Position numbers and translations under genes: made by a program. From Gemmataceae bacterium (GTDB lineage Bacteria; Planctomycetota; Planctomycetia; Gemmatales; Gemmataceae), in NCBI GenBank assembly GCA_947474875.1, contig CANJKY010000014.1, positions 1 through 14,333 of the forward strand: 14,333 bases of DNA, in the 5' to 3' direction. The notes under the pieces are model-generated. The model made no database searches. It saw only the letters and a program-made list of their open reading frames with translations, and was not told the DNA's origin. This document shows positions 1 to 7,120 of this stretch, piece after piece (positions within the stretch are counted from its first letter, which is position 1; each line of letters starts with the position of its first letter).

Positions 1-1717
1 CCTCCAGCACCTCGACCTCGAGCGGGTCGCCCGGCCGCACCGCCAGCAGTTCGGCCAACTTCTTCGACAGCACCAGCCCGTCGGCCGGTACCGCCACCGG
101 GCGGGTGTGGACGTCCATCACCCGGGCGAGCGACGCCCCCGCCGGCACGCCGGTCAGCCCGACCCGCCGCGAGCGGTGGGCCGACCGCAGCCGCACCGCC
201 ACCCCGCGGACCGGCTCGACGCGGGTGACACCCGGCAGGTGTGCGAGTTCGTACAGGGCGGCGGGCGAGGCCGGCTCGACGAACCCGACGGTCACGTCCT
301 GCCGCTGGGCGACGGCGAACTGGGCGTCCATCACGTGGTCGATGGCGTCCTTGCCGAACGAGCCGAGGATGACGACCGCCACGGCCAGGGCGATGCCGAC
401 GGTGGTGAGCGCCGTCTTCACCTTCCGCCGCTCGACGTGCCGCACCAGCATTCGCATGGCCGGGGACAAGATGCGGTGCAGGCCGAGCCGCTCGACCAGC
501 GTGCGGGAGTAGGTGGCGGGCGGTTCCGGCTTCATGGCCTCGGCAGGCGGGAGGGCGGCCGCCCGCCGCACGGCGGCGAGCGTACCCACCACGGCCGCCC
601 CGCCGGACAGACCGACGGCCAGAAGTACCACCGCCGGGTCGAGGGTGAAGTCGAACACCGGGAAGCGGAAGAACTGCGTGTACAGTTCGGTCATCCCCCG
701 CCCGAGCCACGCCCCGGCGACCACGCCGGCCGCCACCCCCGCCAGCACGATCACCCCCACGAACTTCAGGTAGTGCCGGGTGATTTCCCACCGGGTGTAC
801 CCGAACGCCTTGAGCGCGGCGATCTGCTCCCGCTGGGTGCCGACGGTGCGGCTGACCACCACGTTCAGCAGGAACGCCGCCACCCCGAGGAAGATGCTCG
901 GCACCACCAGGGCCATGCCCCGCAGCTCGTTCAGCTCGTTGTCCAGGAACTCGTGGGACTGCTGCTCCGACCGGCCGTACGCCCCCAGCCCGCCGTACCG
1001 GGCCGTCAGGTCGTCCAGTCGGCGGATCACCTCCGCCTCGGACGCCCGCGGGGTGAGGGTCAGCGTCAGGTCGTTGAACGCCCCCTTCATGTCGAACACC
1101 CCGGCCGCGTCGGTGTGCCCCATCCAGAGCACGGCGAACCGCCGGTCGTCGGGCAGGATTTGCCCCGGCCCGAGCGAGTACACGTACTCCGGCGACAGGG
1201 CCACGCCGACGATTCGGAGCGTCTGCTTACGGCCGTTCAGGATGGCGGTGACGGTGCCGCCGGGTTCGAGCCGGTGGGCGTGGGCGAACCCCTCGCTGAC
1301 CAGCACCTCGCCGCGGCTCCCGGCCTCGATGTACCGCCCTTTCCGCAGGAACAAACCGTTCAGCATCGGGGCCGGTCGGTCCGGGATGGAGACGAGTCGG
1401 GCGGTCGCCGGTTCGACCATCCCCGGCACGTCCAGGGTGGCCGGCATGACGATCCGCGTCTGCACCTGAGCCACCCCGGGGAGGCCTTCCACCCGGGCGG
1501 CGACCGCGTCGGGGGCCCGCTTCAGGTGGGCGAACACGTGGGCGAACCGGTACCGCTCGTAGTACGCCTGCTGGGTGCGGCGGAGTGACCCCAGCGTGTT
1601 CACCGCCATGACGAACGCCGCCACCCCGCACGCCAGCACCAGGGCGATGGCTGCCGCCTGCCCCCACTGGCCGCGGAGGTCGCGGAGCAGCTTCCGGTTC
1701 AGGGCGGACGGCGTCAC
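1..1717 (-). CDS. FtsX/MacB-type ABC transporter permease, 3' end cut off by window
   Basis: Membrane subunit of an ABC exporter of the MacB/LolC/FtsX superfamily, which works with the ATPase encoded just upstream. The readable part is 572 residues. A first transmembrane segment lies at about 21-43, followed by a large non-cytoplasmic domain (about 44-265). An FtsX domain has membrane segments near 268-289, 318-339 and 361-383, with the typical cytoplasmic motif ALKAFGYTRWEI at 301-312. A second half then begins with a membrane segment at about 436-457 and another periplasmic domain. This duplicated layout predicts a protein near 800 residues, so roughly the last 200, with the final FtsX domain, are missing. 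The start is a GTG at 1717 overlapping the ATPase stop (GTGA), which implies translational coupling. The first internal ATG (residue 37) would cut into the first membrane segment, so GTG is preferred. The substrate cannot be told from the sequence. Confidence 0.9.
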   Translation of the reverse strand, partial: MTPSALNRKLLRDLRGQWGQAAAIALVLACGVAAFVMAVNTLGSLRRTQQAYYERYRFAHVFAHLKRAPDAVAARVEGLPGVAQVQTRIVMPATLDVPGMVEPATARLVSIPDRPAPMLNGLFLRKGRYIEAGSRGEVLVSEGFAHAHRLEPGGTVTAILNGRKQTLRIVGVALSPEYVYSLGPGQILPDDRRFAVLWMGHTDAAGVFDMKGAFNDLTLTLTPRASEAEVIRRLDDLTARYGGLGAYGRSEQQSHEFLDNELNELRGMALVVPSIFLGVAAFLLNVVVSRTVGTQREQIAALKAFGYTRWEITRHYLKFVGVIVLAGVAAGVVAGAWLGRGMTELYTQFFRFPVFDFTLDPAVVLLAVGLSGGAAVVGTLAAVRRAAALPPAEAMKPEPPATYSRTLVERLGLHRILSPAMRMLVRHVERRKVKTALTTVGIALAVAVVILGSFGKDAIDHVMDAQFAVAQRQDVTVGFVEPASPAALYELAHLPGVTRVEPVRGVAVRLRSAHRSRRVGLTGVPAGASLARVMDVHTRPVAVPADGLVLSKKLAELLAVRPGDPLEVEVLE

Positions 1718-2424
1718 CAGTTCAGCTCCCGGGCCGGCACCTTGGTGGCGTTCACCGTCACCCCGGCGATGCCGCCGTCGCGGAGGGACACCACCCGGTC
1801 GGCCAGGTCGGCGATCACCGCGTTGTGGGTGATGACGGCCGTGGTGGTGCCGAGGTCGCGGTTCACCTTCTCGATCACCTCCAGCACCCGCACCCCGGTC
1901 TTCACGTCCAGCGCCCCGGTCGGCTCGTCGCACAGCAGCACCTCCGGCCGCTTGGCCACGGCGCGGGCGATCGCCACTCGCTGTTGTTCACCGCCGGACA
2001 GTTGCGACGGGAAGTGGTCCATGCGGTCCGCCAGGCCGACCAGCTCGAGCGCCTCCTCCGGCGTCATCGGGTCGCGGGCGATCTCCGTCACCAGGGCGAC
2101 GTTCTCGCGGGCGGTGAGGCTGGGGATCAGGTTGTAGAACTGGAACACGAACCCGACGTGCTCGCGGCGGTAGCGGGTGAGCCGGGACTCGTCGCCGGCG
2201 GTCAGGTCGTGGTCGCGGTAGCGGACGGTGCCCGCGGTCGGGGCGTCCAGCCCGCCGAGGATGTTGAGCAGGGTCGACTTGCCGCTGCCCGACGGCCCGA
2301 GCAGCACCACGAACTCGCCGGCGTACAAGTCCAGATCGACCCCCCGCAGGGCGTGGACCGTCACCTCCCCCATGCGATACGTCTTGGTCAGCCCGCGGGC
2401 CTCGAACACCGATTCGGAGACCAT
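1714..2424 (-). CDS. ABC transporter ATP-binding protein (MacB/LolD/FtsE type)
   Basis: Cytoplasmic ATPase that powers the FtsX-type permease following it. The 236-residue length is usual for LolD/MacB-type nucleotide-binding domains. All motifs are intact: Walker A GPSGSGKST at 43-51, Q-loop glutamine at 95, signature LSGGEQQ at 142-148, Walker B VLLCDE at 162-167, D-loop ALD at 171-173 and H-loop histidine 200. The sequence around VFQFYNLIPSLTARENV is typical of the lipoprotein and macrolide export group rather than of importers. The gene ends in a 4-base overlap with the permease start, so the two form one operon. The ATG at 2424 leaves a leader of about 115 bases behind a candidate promoter (2546-2574), and this leader contains several small hairpins. 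No adaptor (MacA/HlyD-like) gene is visible in the window; one could lie beyond the permease. The specific substrate is unknown. Confidence 0.93.
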   Translation of the reverse strand: MVSESVFEARGLTKTYRMGEVTVHALRGVDLDLYAGEFVVLLGPSGSGKSTLLNILGGLDAPTAGTVRYRDHDLTAGDESRLTRYRREHVGFVFQFYNLIPSLTARENVALVTEIARDPMTPEEALELVGLADRMDHFPSQLSGGEQQRVAIARAVAKRPEVLLCDEPTGALDVKTGVRVLEVIEKVNRDLGTTTAVITHNAVIADLADRVVSLRDGGIAGVTVNATKVPARELNW

Positions 2425-2472
2425 GGGAAGACTCCGCCGGGCCGGACGAGAAGCGGAGGCGAACTCGAACGT

Positions 2473-2526
2473 CCGCCCGAGAGGGCGGCTCGCCGGCGAG
2501 GAAAGTCTGGAATTGTCTCGCCAGAC
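2473..2526 (-). other. Cluster of small hairpins in the leader of the ABC ATPase gene
   Basis: Three short inverted repeats lie close together between the candidate promoter and the ATPase start. 2473-2488 is a 6-bp stem CCGCCC/GGGCGG with a 4-base loop. 2489-2500 is a perfect 12-base palindrome CTCGCCGGCGAG. 2505-2526 is a 6-bp stem GTCTGG/CCAGAC with a 10-base loop. No T-run follows any of them, so they are not canonical terminators. They could structure the mRNA leader, or simply reflect GC-rich sequence. The hairpins are seen directly; any role is a guess. Confidence 0.35.
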
Positions 2527-2545
2527 AGCGGACGAGCACAGTCAG

Positions 2546-2574
2546 GATAAACCCGCGTTTCGAAGTGCGGTCAA
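2546..2574 (-). promoter_or_regulatory. Candidate sigma70-type promoter for the ABC exporter operon
   Basis: On the minus strand the sequence reads TTGACC, a 17-base spacer, then TTTATC. The -35 matches consensus at five of six positions; the -10 only at three. It lies in an AT-richer stretch between the tRNA and the ATPase gene, in the right orientation, and would give a leader of about 115 bases. The same TTGACC -35 occurs in the stronger promoter at 4709-4737. Confidence 0.4.
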
Positions 2575-2598
2575 TAGCCCTGTATTTTTCAGTCGAAT

Positions 2599-2679
2599 TG
2601 GCCAAGGTGGGACTCGAACCCACACGTGTTGCCACGCTCGATTTTGAGTCGAGTGCGTCTGCCATTCCGCCACTTGGCC
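2599..2679 (-). tRNA. tRNA-Leu (anticodon CAA)
   Basis: An 81-base class II tRNA is readable in full on the minus strand. The acceptor stem is GGCCAAG/CTTGGCC (seven perfect pairs). The D-arm stem is GCG/CGC. The anticodon stem CTCGA/TCGAG encloses CTCAAAA, giving anticodon CAA (plus-strand 2644-2646), which reads UUG leucine codons. The long variable arm CGTG-GCAA-CACG forms a perfect 4-bp stem, and the T-arm is GTGGG-TTCGAGT-CCCAC. The discriminator is A, as expected for leucine. The 3' CCA is not encoded, so maturation needs 3' trimming (RNase Z type) and CCA addition. It lies 42 bases downstream of the WD40 gene on the same strand and has its own weak candidate promoter. Confidence 0.97.
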
Positions 2680-2690
2680 TGCGACGGTTC

Positions 2691-2719
2691 AACTTACCGG
2701 CCTTCGAACAGCGGGGCAA
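2691..2719 (-). promoter_or_regulatory. Weak candidate promoter for tRNA-Leu
   Basis: The minus strand reads TTGCCC, 17 bases, TAAGTT, ending 11 bases before the tRNA 5' end. The match is modest (four and three of six), but spacing and position are right, and the element fits exactly between the WD40 stop codon and the tRNA. The tRNA could instead be transcribed by read-through from the WD40 gene. Confidence 0.35.
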
Positions 2720-2721
2720 GT

Positions 2722-3711
2722 TCAGCGGGCGGGGGTGGCCCACAGTTTCACAGTTGAATCCACCGCCCCCGTCGCCACCGACTTCCCGTCCGGTCTGACG
2801 GCCACACACAGCGGCAGTTCTCGGTGGCCCCGGAAAGTCTTCAACTGCTCCCCGCCCGATTGATCCCAGAAGCGGACGGCCAGATCTTCATGAACCGTGA
2901 CGAAGGTGCGGCCGTCAGGCGTCACCGCTCCGGCCATCGCCAGCCCGGCCTGCTGGAAGTGCGCGTCCCGCGGCGCGAGCGTTGCCCAATCCCACAGTTG
3001 TAGCCCGCTGCCGCCGACGCACGCCACCAGTTCCTTGCCGTCGGCGGATCGAAACAGCCCGTGAACGTGCCGCTTCCCGGTGGACAGCACCTTGACCGTC
3101 GCCGACGCCTGCCAGTCCCAGATGTGGATGGTGCCGTCTTCGCTGCCCGACGCCAGTCGCTTTCCGTCACCGCTGAAGCAAAGCCCGTGGACGTGGTGGA
3201 CGTGCCCGGCCAGCGCCCGCACCGCGGCCCGCTCCTTCACGCTCCATACGTACACCTTCTTGTCCACGCCGGCGGCGGCCAGGTACGCCCCGTCCGAACT
3301 GACGGCCAGACACTCGACCGCTTTCGGCGAGGCGTCCCAGGTGGCGAGGGGCGTGTCGGCGTCCGGCGCCCACACCTTCACCTTGCCGTCCGACCCGGCC
3401 GACGCCAGCCACTTCCCCGCCGGGTCGAACACCACCGCCCGCACCTTGCCGGTGTGGGCGTCCCAGGTGCGGACCTGCCGGCGGGCGGCCACGTCCCACA
3501 ACCGCACGGTGCCGTCGTCGGCGGCGGAGGCGAGTTGCTGACCGTCCGGGCTGAACGCCACCGCCCGCACCACCCCGGTGTGCCCACGGAGGGTGGCGAT
3601 CTCGTCCCCGCGGGACGCCCACCACCACCCGCCGACCGACAGGGCGATGATGGCGACGAGTGCGACGGCGACGCGAACGGGAGTGACGAGCGGTTTGCTC
3701 TCGAGGGGCAT
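2722..3711 (-). CDS. Membrane-anchored seven-bladed WD40 repeat protein
   Basis: A 329-residue protein with one N-terminal membrane segment (about 12-32, ending in WWW) followed by seven WD40 repeats that fill the rest. Blade ends can be placed at W72-D73, W114, W156, W198-D199, W240-D241, W282-D283 and W324, with GH dipeptides opening several blades (GHTG at 43-46, GH at 169-170 and 295-296) and repeated SPDG-like turns. Seven blades is the number for a complete closed propeller, so the protein looks whole. With no positive stretch after the anchor, the propeller probably sits outside the cytoplasm as a type II signal-anchored protein, though orientation is inferred. WD40 propellers bind other proteins and carry no enzyme activity by themselves. 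The start lies three bases after the DUF1559 stop, so the two are almost certainly co-transcribed. The partner is unknown; the prepilin-like neighbour is a candidate. Confidence 0.9.
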   Translation of the reverse strand: MPLESKPLVTPVRVAVALVAIIALSVGGWWWASRGDEIATLRGHTGVVRAVAFSPDGQQLASAADDGTVRLWDVAARRQVRTWDAHTGKVRAVVFDPAGKWLASAGSDGKVKVWAPDADTPLATWDASPKAVECLAVSSDGAYLAAAGVDKKVYVWSVKERAAVRALAGHVHHVHGLCFSGDGKRLASGSEDGTIHIWDWQASATVKVLSTGKRHVHGLFRSADGKELVACVGGSGLQLWDWATLAPRDAHFQQAGLAMAGAVTPDGRTFVTVHEDLAVRFWDQSGGEQLKTFRGHRELPLCVAVRPDGKSVATGAVDSTVKLWATPAR

Positions 3712-3714
3712 GGG

Positions 3715-4674
3715 TTAGAAGTCCCCGAGCACTTCGCCGCCGGCGCGGGTGCCCATGCCTACCCAGGTGACCGGGCTGATCGAGTTGCGGATGAACCGCA
3801 CCGACCCGTCGCCGAACAGGCCGAGCACCCCGCCCGTGTGGTTACTGCTCGCGTCCTCGACGTGGCCGAGCGGGTTGTTCGGGGTGCGGGCCTCGGCCGC
3901 CTCGCCGGTCTGGGTGAGGATCAGCGTCGGCGGGCCTTCGTCCTCCAGCCCCGGGTTGAGCGGCGGGTTGTGCGACCCGGTGAGCGCCCCCACCCAGGTG
4001 GTCATGGGCGACAGCAGCGACTTCCGCTCGGTGACGAACAGGGTGTTGCTCGACCCGTCGGTAATGTCCACGATGCGGAACCCGCTGTTCCGCAGGAACG
4101 GGCCGGTGTTCACGTCCGGGTTACCGGTCACCTCGAACGTGCCGCCGACGGCCACATAGTTGGCGAACGCCACCCGGCCGAGCGGCCCGGACTCGCCCAC
4201 CGCCTCGAACGTGTCGCCGTTCCGCGGGGTGTCGGACGGGCAGCGATACATGGGGATTGGGGTGACGCGGACGGCCGCGTGCATCGAGTGCAGGATGTCC
4301 ACGTCCGGGTTGATCTGGCGGAACAGGTTCTCCTGTTCCATCTGCGGCAGGATGTGGGCGGCCCACCCCCACCCCGGCCCGAGGCCGTCGCCGTTCACCG
4401 CCGCGGCACGGGAGGTGTACCCCGGCGGCAGCTTGCCGTAGGCGCTCTCGTAGTTGTGCATGGCCAGCCCGATCTGCTTCAGGTTGTTCTGGCACTTCAG
4501 CCGTGCCGCCGAGTCCCGCACCTTCTGCACGGCGGGGAGCAGCAGGCCGATCAGGATGGCGATGATGGAGATGACCACCAGCAACTCGATCTGCGTGAAC
4601 GCTTTCCTGGGACCGCGGGCTTCTGGCCCGCACTCGGAAAAGCGGGCCAGAGGCCCGCGGTCCAAATTGCGCAT
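3715..4674 (-). CDS. DUF1559 prepilin-like protein (H-X9-DG family) with a repeat-derived leader
   Basis: A 319-residue protein of the planctomycete DUF1559 family, which has a type IV pilin-like N-terminus and is probably exported or surface-located; the molecular role is not established. After an unusual 25-residue leader comes the class III signal KA/FTQIELLVV, with alanine rather than glycine before the predicted cleavage and the conserved glutamate at +5. A hydrophobic helix (IELLVVISIIAILIGLL) then runs into AVQKVRDSAARLKCQNNLKQIGLAMHNY, typical of the family. The C-terminus carries the H-X9-DG signature (H279, D289-G290). ATG 4674 is chosen because a good promoter lies just upstream and the alternative ATG at 4737 falls inside its -35. 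No other start lies between the repeat and the pilin motif. Leader residues 4-22 are encoded by a 54-bp palindromic element, so the ancestral leader was probably MRN plus RKAFTQIE. Confidence 0.92.
   Translation of the reverse strand: MRNLDRGPLARFSECGPEARGPRKAFTQIELLVVISIIAILIGLLLPAVQKVRDSAARLKCQNNLKQIGLAMHNYESAYGKLPPGYTSRAAAVNGDGLGPGWGWAAHILPQMEQENLFRQINPDVDILHSMHAAVRVTPIPMYRCPSDTPRNGDTFEAVGESGPLGRVAFANYVAVGGTFEVTGNPDVNTGPFLRNSGFRIVDITDGSSNTLFVTERKSLLSPMTTWVGALTGSHNPPLNPGLEDEGPPTLILTQTGEAAEARTPNNPLGHVEDASSNHTGGVLGLFGDGSVRFIRNSISPVTWVGMGTRAGGEVLGDF
4610..4663. repeat. 54-bp double-hairpin palindromic element inside the prepilin leader
   Basis: Two 22-base arms (4610-4631 and 4642-4663) are complementary at 21 of 22 positions around the 10-base loop ACTCGGAAAA. 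Each arm is itself self-complementary: GCGGGC-TTCTG-GCCCGC at 4615-4631, and GCGGGCC-AGA-GGCCCGC at 4642-4658. The element can therefore fold as one long hairpin or as two small ones. Its length is divisible by three, and it lies in frame in the leader of the DUF1559 gene, encoding DRGPLARFSECGPEARGPR on the minus strand. The form resembles REP/MITE-type mobile palindromes; membership of a genome-wide family is inferred, not seen in this window. Confidence 0.85.
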
Positions 4675-4708
4675 AACGCACCCGCACGATGTACGATGAT
4701 GGTTATTC

Positions 4709-4737
4709 AATGTAATACCTACACCGGGTGTGGTCAA
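4709..4737 (-). promoter_or_regulatory. Promoter of the DUF1559-WD40 operon, with palindromic spacer
   Basis: The minus strand reads TTGACC, exactly 17 bases, TACATT: five of six and four of six matches to the sigma70 consensus, in a locally AT-richer region. The predicted transcript would start about 28 bases before the ATG at 4674. The spacer contains the odd-length palindrome ACACC-C-GGTGT (4721-4731) abutting the -35, a position where a small repressor could block RNA polymerase. The promoter match is good; the operator idea is inference. Confidence 0.6.
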
Positions 4738-4812
4738 TCCTCACGCAAAAAATTGGAACCGGCCACCGGCGAGCCGAGCGGCTACCCTGAGTGAAACCGG
4801 CGGGCGGGCACC

Positions 4813-5943
4813 ATGACCTACGACGCGATCGTCCTCGGGCTGGGCGGGATGGGGTCGGCAGCGGCGTACCACCTGGCCGCCCGCGGCGCCCGCGTCCTCG
4901 GGCTGGAGCAGTTCCCCCTCGTCCACCGCCGCGGCAGTTCGCACGGTCACACCCGCATCATCCGCACCGCGTACTACGAACACCCGGCTTACGTCCCGCT
5001 CGTGCGGCGGTCGTTCACGCTGTGGGCGGAGATGGAAGCACAACTCGGGCGGAACTTGCTCACCCCCTTGCCCTGCCTCAGCCTCGGCCCGCCGGACAGC
5101 GAGCTGATTCGCGGGGTGGAGCAGGCGGCGACGGAACACCAGCTAGACGTGGAACGATTGTCGGCGAACGAACTGCGTCGGCGTTACCCACAGTTTCACA
5201 TGCCGACCGACATGACCGGCGTACTCGAGCAGTCCGCCGGGGCACTGTTCGTTGAGGAGTGCGTGCGGGCGCACCTAGACACCGCCGCGGCGACCGGCCG
5301 GGCCGACCTGCGGGCCGAGGAGCCGGCGGTGAGTTGGGCCAGCCACCCGACCCACGTCGAGGTGACCACGGCCCGCGGCACTTACACCGCCGCTCATCTG
5401 GTGGTGACGGCCGGGGCGTGGGCCACCGCCCTGCTCGCCGACCTGGGCGTGCCGCTGCGGGTGATGCGACAGGTGCAGCACTGGTTCACGCCGGCCGACA
5501 TCGCAGCGTTCGGGCCGGACCGCTTCCCCGTCTTCATCGCCGACACCCCGGCTGGTGCGTTCTACGGCCTGCCGTCCCTCGCCGGGCAGGGGCTGAAACT
5601 GGCCGGGCACTACGCGGCACCGGAGTTGATGTCGCCGGACGCGGTGAGTTGGGATGTGTCCGATACCGACTCCGATTCGGCCGTCGCGTTCCTTCGTGAC
5701 TACCTGCCGTCCGCCGCCAGCCGCCCCGTGCGGAGCGAAGTGTGCATGTACACGCTCAGCCCGGACCGGCATTTCGTCATCGACCACCACCCGCACCACC
5801 CGCGGGTGAGCGTGGCGTGCGGGTTCAGCGGGCACGGGTTCAAGTTCAGCCCGGTGGTCGGGGAAATCCTCGCCGACCTCGCCCTGACCGGCACGACGAA
5901 CCACCCGATTAGCCTGTTCCGCTCCACGCGCTTCCACCCTTAA
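4813..5943 (+). CDS. Sarcosine / N-methyl-amino-acid oxidase-like flavoprotein (MSOX/SolA family)
   Basis: FAD-dependent amine oxidase of the monomeric sarcosine oxidase / N-methyltryptophan oxidase group, predicted to oxidise an N-methylated or secondary amino acid with release of H2O2 and, for N-methyl substrates, formaldehyde. The 376-residue length is normal. The FAD fingerprint GLGGMG is at 9-14, with E32 for the adenosine ribose. RIIR at 48-51 and K344 in GHGFKFS match the substrate-carboxylate arginine and lysine of MSOX. K262 and H266 (KLAGH) match the oxygen-activating lysine and the active-site histidine. C311 in CMYTLSPD matches the cysteine that holds FAD covalently. An active flavoenzyme is therefore expected; the exact substrate is not decided. 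No signal peptide is seen, so it is cytoplasmic. It is first in the plus-strand series, transcribed divergently from the DUF1559 operon, and I could not find a convincing promoter in the 75-base gap. Confidence 0.9.
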   Translation: MTYDAIVLGLGGMGSAAAYHLAARGARVLGLEQFPLVHRRGSSHGHTRIIRTAYYEHPAYVPLVRRSFTLWAEMEAQLGRNLLTPLPCLSLGPPDSELIRGVEQAATEHQLDVERLSANELRRRYPQFHMPTDMTGVLEQSAGALFVEECVRAHLDTAAATGRADLRAEEPAVSWASHPTHVEVTTARGTYTAAHLVVTAGAWATALLADLGVPLRVMRQVQHWFTPADIAAFGPDRFPVFIADTPAGAFYGLPSLAGQGLKLAGHYAAPELMSPDAVSWDVSDTDSDSAVAFLRDYLPSAASRPVRSEVCMYTLSPDRHFVIDHHPHHPRVSVACGFSGHGFKFSPVVGEILADLALTGTTNHPISLFRSTRFHP

Positions 5944-5956
5944 CCCGGACCGCCCC

Positions 5957-6610
5957 ATGTTCATCTCCGTCGCCGTGGTCGTCGCCGTCAGCGCGACCCT
6001 CCAACAGCCCGAGATGCGGTTCGTCCGCTGGGAGCAGGAGGTGCGGGGGATCGAGAAGCGGTTGGCGAAGGCCTCGCCGACGGTCGGCGGGGTGCTGTTC
6101 GTCGGCAGTTCCAGCATCCGCCTGTGGGACACGGCGAAGGCGTTTCCGGACCTGCCGACGGCGAACGTCGGGTTCGGCGGGTCGGAAGTCCGCGACTGCA
6201 CGCACTTCGTCCCGCGGCTGGTGACACCACACAAGCCGAAGACCATCGTCTTTTACGCCGGCGACAACGACACCGCCAACGGCCGCACCGCCGAGCAGGT
6301 GCGGGACGACTTCGCCGCATTCGTGACCGCCGTCCGCAAGCCCCTGCCCGACTGCCGTGTACTGTTCGTAGCGATCAAGCCCAGCCCGAAGCGGTGGAAG
6401 CTGTTCGACGTCCAGACGAAGGCGAACTCCTTGGTGAAAGCCTGGGCGGCGAGCCAAACGGCGGTGGGCGTGATCGACGTGGTGACGCCGGCGCTCGGGG
6501 CGGACGGCAAGCCGAAGCCGGAACTGTTCGTGAAGGACGAGTTGCACCTGTCCGCCGCCGGGTACGAAATCTGGAAAGCGGCGGTGAAGAACGCACTGGG
6601 TGGGAGGTGA
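5957..6610 (+). CDS. SGNH/GDSL-family hydrolase
   Basis: A 217-residue protein with the blocks of SGNH esterases/lipases in order. Block I is GSSSIRLW at 50-57, with Ser52 in the nucleophile position. Block II glycines lie in NVGFGGS at 70-76. Block III is GDND at 102-105, with N104 for the oxyanion hole. Block V is D194-E-L-H197 followed by LSAAGY. Expected activity is hydrolysis of an ester, such as an acetylated carbohydrate or a lysophospholipid; the real substrate cannot be read from sequence. The first ~15 residues (MFISVAVVVAVSATL) are hydrophobic and could be a short signal peptide, but they lack a positive n-region, so location is uncertain. The gene begins 13 bases after the oxidase and ends 6 bases before the gamma-carbonic anhydrase gene, consistent with one operon. 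Its TGA stop is part of the next gene's Shine-Dalgarno sequence. Confidence 0.9.
   Translation: MFISVAVVVAVSATLQQPEMRFVRWEQEVRGIEKRLAKASPTVGGVLFVGSSSIRLWDTAKAFPDLPTANVGFGGSEVRDCTHFVPRLVTPHKPKTIVFYAGDNDTANGRTAEQVRDDFAAFVTAVRKPLPDCRVLFVAIKPSPKRWKLFDVQTKANSLVKAWAASQTAVGVIDVVTPALGADGKPKPELFVKDELHLSAAGYEIWKAAVKNALGGR
6603..6610 (+). promoter_or_regulatory. Strong Shine-Dalgarno overlapping the SGNH stop codon
   Basis: GGAGGTGA lies six bases before ATG 6617 and includes the TGA stop of the SGNH gene. It is the best Shine-Dalgarno match I saw in the window, where most starts have weak ones. It fixes the start of the gamma-carbonic anhydrase gene and suggests that ribosomes finishing the hydrolase feed the next gene. 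Confidence 0.7.
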
Positions 6611-6616
6611 GCGATC

Positions 6617-7120
6617 ATGGCCCCGCTGTTCACCCGCCACCCGTCCGGCGCGATGGTTGCCTGTACCGCGACCTTCGTCGGCGACGTGACCGTCGCCGCC
6701 GGGGTGAACGTGTGGTTCTCGGCGGTGGTCCGCGGCGACGTGGCGCCGATCTCGCTGGGCGAGAACGTGAACCTGCAAGATGGCGTCGTCGTCCACTGCG
6801 ACTACGACGTGCCGCAGGTGATCGAGGCCGGGGTGGTGGCCGGGCACGCGGCGGTGCTGCACGGCCGGCGGGTGGGGCGGGACGCGCTCGTCGGCATCGG
6901 GGCGAAACTGCTGGCCGGCACGGACGTGGGCGAGGGGTGCGTCATTGCGGCCGGGGCGGTGGTGCCGCCGAACACCGTCATCCCACCGCGGAGCCTGGTG
7001 ATGGGCGTGCCCGGCAAGGTGGTGCGGGCCGTGACCGATGAAGAGGTCGAGCGGACGCGGGCCAACTGCCGCCGCTACCTCGCCCTGGCCGAACGCTACC
7101 TGAACGGGGACTTCGGATGA
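6617..7120 (+). CDS. Gamma-carbonic anhydrase family protein (left-handed beta-helix)
   Basis: A 167-residue hexapeptide-repeat protein of the gamma-carbonic anhydrase / YrdA / PaaY family, which forms trimers with metal sites between subunits. The three metal-binding histidines are present: H60 in DGVVVHCD, and H77 and H82 in GHAAVLHG, with the five-residue spacing of the archaeal enzyme Cam. R39 and D41 of VVRGD and Q54 of NLQDG are also conserved. The metal site is therefore intact, but many family members lack the extra catalytic loop glutamates and have weak or no measured CO2 hydration. I see no acidic loop here either, so the activity is open. The C-terminal helix (about 138-163) is usual. 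It starts behind a strong Shine-Dalgarno, and its stop overlaps the next start by four bases (ATGA), which means tight coupling to the M24-like gene. Confidence 0.92.
   Translation: MAPLFTRHPSGAMVACTATFVGDVTVAAGVNVWFSAVVRGDVAPISLGENVNLQDGVVVHCDYDVPQVIEAGVVAGHAAVLHGRRVGRDALVGIGAKLLAGTDVGEGCVIAAGAVVPPNTVIPPRSLVMGVPGKVVRAVTDEEVERTRANCRRYLALAERYLNGDFG

Noticed and set aside
107..1588. 493-codon open frame on the plus strand
   Set aside because: It is antisense to the FtsX-type permease, whose frame gives clear membrane segments and an FtsX motif. The open frame has an Arg/His/Gly/Pro-rich low-complexity product typical of antisense frames in high-GC DNA.
4675..4737. Upstream ATG at 4737 as the start of the DUF1559 gene
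   Set aside because: It lies within the -35 of the only good promoter, and the extra 21 residues do not resemble a prepilin leader.
3061..4794. 577-codon open frame on the plus strand
   Set aside because: It is antisense to the WD40 and DUF1559 genes, both strongly recognisable, and its product has no domain and shadow-type composition.
4738..4812. Promoter for the plus-strand oxidase gene (TTGGAA at 4753-4758)
   Set aside because: The nearest -10-like sequence is about 24 bases away, too far, and no other pair fits.
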